Below, piece after piece: positions 26,357-34,239 of a stretch of 64,000 nt of DNA. Where the stretch lies: contig JAVBJN010000039.1 in assembly GCA_031546985.1 (NCBI GenBank), forward strand, positions 1 through 64,000, given 5' to 3'. Below the pieces are notes generated by a model. The model made no database searches and was not told where the DNA came from. It was given only the letters and a program-made list of their open reading frames with translations. The position numbers were made by a program, and so were the translations under genes. This DNA comes from JAVBJN01 sp031546985 (GTDB lineage Bacteria; Bacteroidota; Bacteroidia; Chitinophagales; Chitinophagaceae). Positions within the stretch are counted from its first letter, which is position 1; every line of letters starts with the position of its first letter.

Positions 26357-27277
26357 ATGCCAACCCCAACTCACCCTCGCCTGGGCCTAAGTAATTTAGG
26401 CCTGGGCGTTGGTTTAAGAAACAAACACTTCGCCCACCTGTTGCAAAATCCTCCGGTGGTGGACTGGTTCGAAATCATCAGCGAGAATTTTATCGATGAT
26501 TACGGATTTGCCCGCCATGTACTGGAGCATGTGCGGCAACAGGTGCCGGTAGTAATGCACGGTGTATCGCTTTCTATTGGAAGCACCGATGCGCTGAATA
26601 TGACCTACCTGGGCAAACTCAAAGCCCTGGCCGCAGAAATAGAACCCGCCTGGATATCGGATCATCTCTGCTGGACCGGCGTTGCGGATATTAATACCCA
26701 CGATCTGCTGCCCTTGCCCCTTACCGAAGAAAGCCTGGCGCATGTATGCAGCAGGGTAGCGCAGGTGCAGGATTTTATGGGCCGTCCGCTGGTGCTCGAA
26801 AACCCCTCCACTTACCTGCAGTTTAAAGCCTCGGTAATCCCGGAGTGGGAATACCTGTCCGAACTCGCTACCAGAACCGGCTGCGGCTTGCTGCTCGATG
26901 TAAACAATGTATTCGTATCGGGCCACAACCACGGCTTCGATCCCGAAACCTATATACGTGCCTTGCCGCATAACCATATTGTGCAGATTCACCTGGCGGG
27001 CCCTACCGATTGTGGCAACCTGCTGGTAGATACCCACGATCATCCGGTACCATCCGAAGTATGGAAACTATACCAGTTAGCACAACAACTAACCGGCGGT
27101 GTAAGCACTTTGCTGGAATGGGATGCCAATATTCCCGACTATCCCGAGCTGGTAGCCGAGCTGTTTAAGGCCAAAGAAGTTTTGAAAGGGTACCTGCCCG
27201 ATATTCCGGTGCAGACCAGCACCGCGCAAACCATATCCAACCCCGTGCATTTTCAACTGCAAACCAGCCATGCCTAG
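26357..27277 (+). CDS. MNIO-type multinuclear iron oxygenase (DUF692), MbnB/BufB-like
   Basis: 306 residues, TIM-barrel DUF692 family. The characteristic metal-site and active-site motifs appear in order: GLGVGLRNKHFAHLL, VMHGVSLSIGSTD, WISDHLCWTG, LVLENPSTYLQF, LLLDVNNVFVSGHNHGFDP, VQIHLAGPTDCG, VDTHDHPVPSEVW and LLEWDANIPDYPEL. Known relatives (MbnB, TglH, ChrH, BufB) are di/tri-iron enzymes that oxidatively remodel Cys residues of ribosomal peptides. The segment after HLAG reads PTDCG where many members have HxxxG, a possible divergence. The ATG lies 16 bases after the Cys-rich gene and the stop overlaps the partner gene by 8 bases. Confidence 0.92.
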   Translation: MPTPTHPRLGLSNLGLGVGLRNKHFAHLLQNPPVVDWFEIISENFIDDYGFARHVLEHVRQQVPVVMHGVSLSIGSTDALNMTYLGKLKALAAEIEPAWISDHLCWTGVADINTHDLLPLPLTEESLAHVCSRVAQVQDFMGRPLVLENPSTYLQFKASVIPEWEYLSELATRTGCGLLLDVNNVFVSGHNHGFDPETYIRALPHNHIVQIHLAGPTDCGNLLVDTHDHPVPSEVWKLYQLAQQLTGGVSTLLEWDANIPDYPELVAELFKAKEVLKGYLPDIPVQTSTAQTISNPVHFQLQTSHA

Positions 27278-28118
27278 CCAAACCGCCATTCTCCAGCAAT
27301 GGATGAATACCATGATTACCACTTACGGACCACTGCAACACAAATTGCAGAGGGCTAATGATGCGTACCAACTTAATGAACTCGATATTATTGACGATGA
27401 AGGCCCTGCTTCGGTACACGAAAGGCTCAATGTATATGCTTCTGGCTATGTATTGCGCCTCACAGAGTGCCTCGCGGCCGATTTTCCGATGCTCAAACAA
27501 TGGATGGGCGATGATGTTTTTTTTCGTTTTGCCAAGGCCTACCTGCTCTACCAACCTTCTACTTCATTCACTTTATACGACCTGGGCGCTGGCTTTGCCA
27601 CCTTTCTCACACAAACCAAACCCAAACAACCGCTGGCAGATGCTGCCGTGCAAGCCTCGTTGGATTTACCAGCTGCTATAGCGGTGCTCGAAAGAGCCAG
27701 GCAAGAGAGCATGCGCGCCAAAGGGCTCGAAAAAGAAGGCTTTGCAGAAGGCATAAGTCTCGAAACGTTGTTGTGGCAACCGGTTATCATTACCCAACCG
27801 CCTTGCTTAAGGCTGGTAGCCTCTCCTTTTAACCTGCTGCCATTTTACGAATCGCTGCAAAAAGGTGAAGAAGGCGATTGGCCACAGTTCCAGCCTTCGT
27901 TTATAGGCATAAGCCGGGTTAATTACCGCCTTACTATGCTCACGCTGGAACCCTGGCAATATTATTTTCTGCAGGCAGCGGCGCAGCCCATTAATGTAAT
28001 GCATGCCGTAAAACAAGCATCGGCCCAAAGCGATATAGCGGTATCGGTATTACTGGCCGAGCTGTATGTGTGGTTGCCGGTGTTTCAGCAGAAGGGAATG
28101 ATAACCGTAAGCGAATAA
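27270..28118 (+). CDS. MNIO partner protein (DUF2063 N-terminal domain)
   Basis: 282 residues. The N-terminal 95 residues (LQQWMNTMITTYGPLQHKLQ, SVHERLNVYASGYVLRLTEC, LAADFPMLKQWMGDDVFFRF) match the DUF2063 'putative DNA-binding' helical domain, in practice the recruitment domain of MNIO partner proteins such as MbnC/BufC-like proteins. The C-terminal part (LRLVASPFNLLPFYESLQ ... LLAELYVWLPVFQQ) looks like the family's second domain with a winged-helix-like fold. It overlaps the MNIO gene by 8 bases, which implies translational coupling and complex formation. The exact fold of the second half is not certain. Confidence 0.85.
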   Translation: MPSQTAILQQWMNTMITTYGPLQHKLQRANDAYQLNELDIIDDEGPASVHERLNVYASGYVLRLTECLAADFPMLKQWMGDDVFFRFAKAYLLYQPSTSFTLYDLGAGFATFLTQTKPKQPLADAAVQASLDLPAAIAVLERARQESMRAKGLEKEGFAEGISLETLLWQPVIITQPPCLRLVASPFNLLPFYESLQKGEEGDWPQFQPSFIGISRVNYRLTMLTLEPWQYYFLQAAAQPINVMHAVKQASAQSDIAVSVLLAELYVWLPVFQQKGMITVSE

Positions 28119-28231
28119 GCCCACCCGGTATCTACGGATTTTTACGCCTCGTCTCCACTTTTCCCGGAATGGTCTAACCATGGCCGCAGATCCAAACCAA
28201 TAATGCAATTTTTGTTCAAACTGTAGTATTG

Positions 28232-30964
28232 GTGAAGCATTTTTTTGGAATTATGGCGGTCCTTTCCAGCGCTACGGCTCAGGCCCAACTGATTAAAAAA
28301 TCGGTGCCTAAGCAACACAGCCCGCTGGATAGTATTCTGATCAATGAAAAGTTTAGCCTGGAGCCATTAGACAAGGTGTACAACCTGTTTCATGAGAAAT
28401 ACGGCATGACCATTCTGTACGATACCGCTTTCTGTAAAACCCAATATTTCTCTTACTGGTTTAACCAAACGCCCGCCTCACTGGCGATGGAAATTACGAG
28501 CCGCGATCTGGAGATCAGCTATACCATAGATCCCTTCCAGATTATACGGGTAAAGGCCAACCGTATTTTAACACCAACAAATGAACCTGCACCCACCGTA
28601 AAATATGCCGGGGAGCCCGAGAAGAAACAATTTACCTTATCGGGCAAAGCAGTCGATTTCTTTACCGGCGAGGCCTTGCCCTTTGCCACTATTGGGGTAA
28701 AAGGCACCACCAATGCCACTACGTCTAATGCCGATGGCTTTTTTACACTGGGCAATATCGCATCCGATACAGTGGCATTACTGGCCACTTACCTCGGTTA
28801 CCGGGCACAGGTGATCTACCTCAATCCCCAATCCGATATTCACCATTTCAGGGTAGAGCTTATGCCCGAGGCCAATACCTTTAACGAAACCGTGATTACG
28901 GCCAACCGCGACGATCTTATGAAACTATCGTCGGCCACGCTGGGCATGGTTAAGCTATCGCCTGCCAAACTTTCGGAGCTGCCCAATGTAGGTGAGAAAG
29001 ACATTATGCGCGCTTTTCAACTTATGCCGGGCATTAGCGCCGCCAACGAATCTTCGTCGGGCTTGTATGTAAGAGGCGGCACGCCCGATCAGAACCTTAT
29101 TCAGTACGATGGATTTACCATTTACCATGTAGACCACCTGTATGGTTTCTTCAGTGCTTTTAATGCCAATGCCCTTAAAGATGTGCAACTGTACGAAGGC
29201 GGCTTTGAGTCGAAATACGGTGGCCGTTTGTCGAGCGTAACAGAAATAACCGGCAAGGAAGGCAACAGCAAGCAATTTAACCTGGGTGGGGAAGTGAGCC
29301 TGCTCAGCGCCAATGTGTTTACCGAAATTCCCATTACCGAAACCCTTACCCTCGTAGGTGCCTACCGCCGCTCCTGGAAAGGGCCCATCTACAATTGGAT
29401 CTTCGATAAGTTCAATAAAAAAACAGAAGAAGAACAAACCGCGCAACCCACTGGCCCGGGCCGCAACCAGGTAGCCAGCACAGAGGCCACTTCTTATTTC
29501 TACGATGTAAATGCCAAACTCACTTTCCGCCCCGGTAAGAAAGATGTAATGGCGTTCAGTTTCTTTAACGGCAGCGACAAACTCGACAACAGCTTTAACC
29601 GCACCGCGCCACAGGGTTTTTCCGGTGGCGGCACCAATACGCGCTTTGGCACCACCGATCTTACCAATTACGGCAGCACGGGCATGAGCCTGCGCTGGTC
29701 GCGCAAGTGGAGCAACAACTGGTACAGCAACACCGTAGCCAGCTACTCCAATTACCACAGCAACCGCGACCGGTCTAACGAGCGTATTATTCTTGCAGCC
29801 GACAGTACAGAGAGCACTTTAAAATCGGGTGTGCTGGAAAACAACGACCTGCGCGATTATAGTTTTAAAACCGATTACAGCTGGAATATACTGCGCAACA
29901 ATGTGCTGGAGTTTGGCGGCTTTGCCACGGCCTACGATATTCTGTACACCTATAGCCAGAACGATACTTCTTATCTCTTGTACAAACACGATGTGGGTTT
30001 GCTGGCCGGCGGTTACCTCCAAGACAGGATTAAACTGTTTAACAACAAGGTGGAATTTAAACCCGGTGTAAGGGTAAGTTACTACGATCGTACCCAGCAA
30101 GTGTATACCGAGCCCAGGGCCGCATTGAACATTAATATTACCGATAAGATAGCGTTAAAGACCGCTTACGGGCAGTTTTACCAGTTTGCCAACCGCATTA
30201 CCCGCGAAGACATTCTCTCCGGTAGCCGCGACTTCTGGGTACTTTCCGACGGTAAGAATATTCCGGTGAGTCATGCCACACACTACATAGCCGGGCTGAG
30301 TTACGAAACCGACAGGGTGGTGTTCAGCGCAGAAGGGTATTACAAAATATTAGACCAGGTAAGTGAATACGCCCTTCGTTTTAGTGGCACGCGCAGCAAT
30401 ATTACCTACGAAGAAAATTTCTATACCGGCAAAGGCGATGCCAAAGGAATTGAACTGTTAATGCAGAAGAAAACGGGTAAACTAACAGGGTGGGTGAGCT
30501 ACACACTGGCCCAGGCCCGCAACCAGTTTGATGTGTACGGTGCAGATTATTACCCGGCCAACCAGGATGTAACGCATGAATTTAAGATTGTGGGCATTTA
30601 CAAATGGGGCAGGTGGGATTTCTCTGCCAATTGGATATTTGCTACCGGCAGGCCCTACACTGCACCAGCAGGCGCTTACAGCATTAACCTGCTCGATAAT
30701 ACCAGCCTCGATTATTTTACCGTAACCAACAAAAACAGTTTGCGCCTGCCCGATTACCACCGCCTCGATGTAAGCGCCAACTGGCATTTCTATAATGAGC
30801 ACCATAAAGATATTGGCTATATAGGACTTTCCATTTTCAACGCATACAACCACACCAATATCTGGTACAAGCAGTTTGAGGTAAGCAGCGGGCAAATACT
30901 AGAGACCAATGTAAATTATATGGGCATTACGCCCAACATCACCTTATCGCTTAAAATCAGGTAA
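28232..30964 (+). CDS. TonB-dependent receptor with N-terminal STN domain
   Basis: About 910 residues from the GTG at 28232 (an in-frame TTG precedes it by one codon). A signal peptide (FFGIMAVLSSATAQAQ) is followed by an STN domain (about 40-110, FSLEPLDKVYNLFHEKYGMT), a carboxypeptidase-D regulatory-like domain (about 135-205, FTLSGKAVDFFTGEALPFAT), a plug (LPNVGEKDIMRAFQLMPGIS, SGLYVRGGTPDQNLIQYDGF) and an outer-membrane barrel to the C-terminus (ITLSLKIR). The ligand is unknown. STN domains usually relay signals to an anti-sigma factor, but no FecR/sigma pair is encoded here. First gene of a run with a DUF4249 lipoprotein and a two-component pair; the MNIO operon ends about 110 bases upstream. 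Confidence 0.93.
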   Translation: MKHFFGIMAVLSSATAQAQLIKKSVPKQHSPLDSILINEKFSLEPLDKVYNLFHEKYGMTILYDTAFCKTQYFSYWFNQTPASLAMEITSRDLEISYTIDPFQIIRVKANRILTPTNEPAPTVKYAGEPEKKQFTLSGKAVDFFTGEALPFATIGVKGTTNATTSNADGFFTLGNIASDTVALLATYLGYRAQVIYLNPQSDIHHFRVELMPEANTFNETVITANRDDLMKLSSATLGMVKLSPAKLSELPNVGEKDIMRAFQLMPGISAANESSSGLYVRGGTPDQNLIQYDGFTIYHVDHLYGFFSAFNANALKDVQLYEGGFESKYGGRLSSVTEITGKEGNSKQFNLGGEVSLLSANVFTEIPITETLTLVGAYRRSWKGPIYNWIFDKFNKKTEEEQTAQPTGPGRNQVASTEATSYFYDVNAKLTFRPGKKDVMAFSFFNGSDKLDNSFNRTAPQGFSGGGTNTRFGTTDLTNYGSTGMSLRWSRKWSNNWYSNTVASYSNYHSNRDRSNERIILAADSTESTLKSGVLENNDLRDYSFKTDYSWNILRNNVLEFGGFATAYDILYTYSQNDTSYLLYKHDVGLLAGGYLQDRIKLFNNKVEFKPGVRVSYYDRTQQVYTEPRAALNINITDKIALKTAYGQFYQFANRITREDILSGSRDFWVLSDGKNIPVSHATHYIAGLSYETDRVVFSAEGYYKILDQVSEYALRFSGTRSNITYEENFYTGKGDAKGIELLMQKKTGKLTGWVSYTLAQARNQFDVYGADYYPANQDVTHEFKIVGIYKWGRWDFSANWIFATGRPYTAPAGAYSINLLDNTSLDYFTVTNKNSLRLPDYHRLDVSANWHFYNEHHKDIGYIGLSIFNAYNHTNIWYKQFEVSSGQILETNVNYMGITPNITLSLKIR

Positions 30965-31780
30965 ATGAAACGTGTTTATCATATCGTTACAGTGTTACTG
31001 GTGGCCGCATCTACATTGCAGGCTTGTAAAAAAGACAGCAGCAAACCTGCGTTTGATGACCAGCCGGTGGTAGAAGGGTACCTGGTAGCGGGCCAGCCGG
31101 CGCGCATCACCATCAGCAGGCAAATTGCTGCTTCGGCAGCCGTGCAATACGCGGCAGACGACATTAATAACCTGGAAGTATACCTCAAATACGGTAACCA
31201 ATCGTACCAGTTGCGGCCAATGGGTGCAGGCGTTTATGCCGATACCACACTTTACATACAAGAAGGTGCAACCTACACCTTATCGTTTATGTACAACAAT
31301 AAGGAAGTTAGCGGCACTACAACCATACCATCCAGACCAGTAAATTTTACGCAATCGGTTACCGAAATATCGGTCGACAAGATAGACAGTACTACAGGCC
31401 CGCCAGTAGGCGGCTTTACCCGTCCCGATCCTATTGAACTAAGCTGGCAAAATGTCAATGCATCTTACTACATGATCGTAACCCAAAATATGGAAAGTGC
31501 GCCTGAGCTGATTCGCGATACCACCAACCGGCCACTCAGGGTATTTCGCAACGAACCCGGCATCGATCAGCAATACGAGATCAACAGTTTTCAGTTCGCG
31601 TTTTTTGGGCAGTACCGCATTGTATTGTTTCACCTCAACCCCGATTATGCCCGGTTGTATTCCTCCAACAGCAACAGCTCTCAAAATCTCAGCTCGCCCG
31701 AAACCACTTTGCAGAACGGTTTAGGTATATTTACGGGTATGAGTACAGACACGCTGTTTCTGAAGGTTAATAAAAAATAG
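30965..31780 (+). CDS. DUF4249-family surface lipoprotein
   Basis: 271 residues. A lipoprotein signal ends at the lipobox LQAC (Cys 21), followed by KKDSSKPAFDDQPVVEGYLV, the family's first strand. Two Ig-like beta domains follow (YTLSFMYNNKEVSGTTTIPS; PIELSWQNVNASYYMIVTQN). DUF4249 proteins regularly pair with STN-type TonB receptors and are thought to be periplasmic or surface partners, comparable in position to SusD. Its ATG follows the receptor stop without a gap. Confidence 0.88.
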   Translation: MKRVYHIVTVLLVAASTLQACKKDSSKPAFDDQPVVEGYLVAGQPARITISRQIAASAAVQYAADDINNLEVYLKYGNQSYQLRPMGAGVYADTTLYIQEGATYTLSFMYNNKEVSGTTTIPSRPVNFTQSVTEISVDKIDSTTGPPVGGFTRPDPIELSWQNVNASYYMIVTQNMESAPELIRDTTNRPLRVFRNEPGIDQQYEINSFQFAFFGQYRIVLFHLNPDYARLYSSNSNSSQNLSSPETTLQNGLGIFTGMSTDTLFLKVNKK

Positions 31781-31787
31781 AAACCTT

Positions 31788-32828
31788 ATGCAAAAGAAAT
31801 CCTGGATCACACCAGTCATTCATATCGTAGCCTGGGCCCTGTACTTTAGCTTGCCTTACCTGCTCCGTCCCGATAAAATGGGAGGTGGGGGCGGCACACC
31901 ACCCGTACACAGAGGTCCACGCCTGCCCATGTTCGAAATCTCCATGATCAGCAATATGCTCATGGTGCCGCTCTTTTACTTTAATGTAGCGGTATTGTAT
32001 CCTGCATTTGTACGCACCCGCAAATTTGGCTTATTCCTGCTCATACAAATCGGCATTGCGCTTATATTGTATTTTGGCATGCAGGGTATACTGGTATTGA
32101 TCTGGGATGGTGGTTTCCGTCGTTTGCCTTTTGGCATACCGTTGTTCAGCTACTCTTTTATTCTGCTGGCCGCGTTGTGTTATGCACTCGTGCGCGACAA
32201 CATAAGAACCGAACAATTGCAGCAGGAAAAAGAAAACGAAAATCTTAAGTCGGAGCTGCTGTTTCTGCGCTGGCAAATCAGTCCGCATTTTTTGTTTAAC
32301 GTACTCAACAACCTGGTGGCCCTGGCCCGTATGAAAAGCGATAATATGGAACCCATGCTTATCCGCCTATCCAGCCTTATGCGCTATATGCTGTACGAAA
32401 CCGACGATAAAAAACTGGCTATTGAAAAAGAGACCGATTACCTCGAAAGTTATGTAGCCTTGCAAAGCATGCGTTATGGCAAAGAGGTGGTGGTAAATAT
32501 GCAAGTAGATGAACAGTTACCGCGGCAATCGCTTATCGAACCCATGTTGCTGATTCCCTTTGTAGAAAATGCTTTTAAACATGGCACAGGTATGATAGAA
32601 CAACCGGTGATAGATATCCGGTTGCATTACCACCAACCCTGGCTCATTTTTGAGGTGCGTAACAAGTGCCTGCCACAGCCCGAACATAACAGCCCGGATC
32701 GCAATCATGGCATTGGTCTTGCCAATGTAAAACGCCGCCTTAACCTGCTGTATCCCGAGAAACACAAACTCAGCATCAGCACAGAAAATGGTTGGTACAT
32801 TGCTTCACTCCAAATCAATATCGCTTAA
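31788..32828 (+). CDS. LytS/YehU-type sensor histidine kinase
   Basis: 346 residues. Four hydrophobic segments (about 10-25, 50-72, 83-105, 119-137) anchor it in the inner membrane. A coiled linker (RTEQLQQEKENENLKSELLF) leads to the His-kinase motif ISPHFLFNVLNNLVALAR of the LytS family (phospho-His in SPHFLFN), then LIEPMLLIPFVENAFKHG and GIGLANVKRRLNLLYP as the ATPase domain. The last codon overlaps the ATG of the next gene (TAATG). The signal is unknown; it is cotranscribed with the TonB receptor. Confidence 0.92.
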   Translation: MQKKSWITPVIHIVAWALYFSLPYLLRPDKMGGGGGTPPVHRGPRLPMFEISMISNMLMVPLFYFNVAVLYPAFVRTRKFGLFLLIQIGIALILYFGMQGILVLIWDGGFRRLPFGIPLFSYSFILLAALCYALVRDNIRTEQLQQEKENENLKSELLFLRWQISPHFLFNVLNNLVALARMKSDNMEPMLIRLSSLMRYMLYETDDKKLAIEKETDYLESYVALQSMRYGKEVVVNMQVDEQLPRQSLIEPMLLIPFVENAFKHGTGMIEQPVIDIRLHYHQPWLIFEVRNKCLPQPEHNSPDRNHGIGLANVKRRLNLLYPEKHKLSISTENGWYIASLQINIA

Positions 32829-33544
32829 TGTTACGCTGCATTATTATAGACGATGAGCCGCTTGCGCTCGACCTGTTAGAAGACAATATCCGCAAGATTC
32901 CTTTCCTTGAACTGGCAGCCCGCTGCCGCTCTGCGCTGGAAGCATTGCAGGTATTGCAACAAGGCAATATAGACCTGGTTTTCTCCGATATTGAAATGCC
33001 GGGGCTCAATGGCATTCAACTCATCCAGAGCCTGCACACCAAACCCATGTTCATTCTCATTACCGCTTATGAGCAATTTGCCATGGAAGGATACAACCTC
33101 GATGTGGTCGATTATTTGCTTAAACCTGTTTCGTATGAGCGGTTTGTAAAAGCCTGCAACAAAGCACTGGAGCTTAGCAGCCTTCGTAAGCTGGCGCAAC
33201 AACCCGCTACCGGCAATGCTGAGCCGGGTTATATTTTTGTACACGTAGACTACAGCCTGGTTAAGATAAACCTCGACGAAATTGTGATGATGGAAGCCCT
33301 TAAAGACTACATCAAAATTCATTTCTCCGGAGGCCGAAAACCGCTACTCGTGCGCATGAGCATGAAAAACATGGAAGAGATGCTTCCTTCCAGCCGTTTT
33401 ATCCGCATTCACAAATCCTATATCGTAAGCATCGCTCACATTTCGGCAGTACGTAAAAACAGCGTATTTATAGACAAGCTGGAGTTACCGGTAAGCGAGC
33501 AGTACAAAGACGGGCTGCTCCGCATTACAAGGGGCAATATATAG
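32828..33544 (+). CDS. LytTR-family response regulator
   Basis: 238 residues from MLRCIIIDDEPLALDLLEDN. The receiver has the acidic pair IIDDEP, the phospho-Asp in LVFSDIEMPGLNG and the Lys in YLLKPVSYERF. The LytTR DNA-binding domain is at about 135-235 (YIFVHVDYSLVKINLDEIVM, PSSRFIRIHKSYIVSIAHI). It is the cognate regulator of the overlapping LytS-type kinase and could respond to ligand import by the upstream TonB receptor. A terminator follows. Confidence 0.93.
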   Translation: MLRCIIIDDEPLALDLLEDNIRKIPFLELAARCRSALEALQVLQQGNIDLVFSDIEMPGLNGIQLIQSLHTKPMFILITAYEQFAMEGYNLDVVDYLLKPVSYERFVKACNKALELSSLRKLAQQPATGNAEPGYIFVHVDYSLVKINLDEIVMMEALKDYIKIHFSGGRKPLLVRMSMKNMEEMLPSSRFIRIHKSYIVSIAHISAVRKNSVFIDKLELPVSEQYKDGLLRITRGNI

Positions 33545-33579
33545 CCAACTTCATTTCTTATAGCATCAACCACCTACCG

Positions 33580-33614
33580 CATCCGGAACGTTCTAAATGT
33601 TCCGGATGTTTTGT
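33580..33614 (+). terminator. terminator of the TonB receptor-kinase-regulator operon
   Basis: Perfect 10-bp stem CATCCGGAAC / GTTCCGGATG with a 9-base loop, then TTTTGTTTT. Confidence 0.85.
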
Positions 33615-33661
33615 TTTCCGTAAATTAGAAGTGCAAATCACCATTACCTAAACAACGTATT

Positions 33662-34162
33662 ATGCAACAAAGCAACTGGCAATCTTTTACCCGTCGCATA
33701 CCCGTGCGTGCCGAAATCGTTGAAGTATACAACGCATGGACTACCGCACAGGGCCTGGAATCATGGTTTCTTCGCAAAGCGTCGTTTGAAGACCAACAGA
33801 TCGCTATTTCCCCTTTAACGCCGGTTCAAAAAGGTAATACCTATACCTGGTTATGGCATGGCCATAGCGATGGCGCTATCGAAACAGGAGAGGTGCTGGA
33901 GGCCAACGACTATAATCTGTTCCGTTTTGTTTTTGGCAAAGCCGGCAATGTAAGCATACAACTTGAAACGCTAACAGATGGACAAACGCTGGTGACAATT
34001 ACCCAGGACAATATACCCGACGATGAGGTTTCACAAAAAAATTTCTATGTAGGCTGCTCTGTAGGCTGGACATTTTACCTTGCCAATCTAAAATCTGTAT
34101 TGGAAGGAGGATTGGATCTTCGCAACCGGGATGAAGCTATAAAAGACGTGGTGAGCTCCTGA
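33662..34162 (+). CDS. SRPBCC (AHSA1/START-like) domain protein
   Basis: 166 residues. The Bet v1-like fold is recognised by the opening FTRRIPVRAEIVEVYNAWT, TAQGLESWFLRKASF, WLWHGHSDGAIETGEVLEA and the C-terminal helix NFYVGCSVGWTFYLANLKSV. The family binds hydrophobic ligands or assists chaperones (Aha1); no specific substrate can be stated. It is monocistronic, convergent with the T9SS protein, and shares a palindromic terminator with it. Confidence 0.85.
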   Translation: MQQSNWQSFTRRIPVRAEIVEVYNAWTTAQGLESWFLRKASFEDQQIAISPLTPVQKGNTYTWLWHGHSDGAIETGEVLEANDYNLFRFVFGKAGNVSIQLETLTDGQTLVTITQDNIPDDEVSQKNFYVGCSVGWTFYLANLKSVLEGGLDLRNRDEAIKDVVSS

Positions 34163-34181
34163 GATAATCTGTCAAAATAAA

Positions 34182-34225
34182 CCGCATAAAAAAGCCCCCG
34201 CAATTGCGGGGGCTTTTTTATGCGG
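34182..34225. terminator. 44-bp perfect palindrome acting as a bidirectional terminator
   Basis: Bases 34182-34203 (CCGCATAAAAAAGCCCCCGC + AA) are exactly the reverse complement of 34204-34225. The GC core is flanked by A6/T6, so it can terminate both convergent transcripts. Confidence 0.9.
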
Positions 34226-34239
34226 TAATAAAACCGGAA

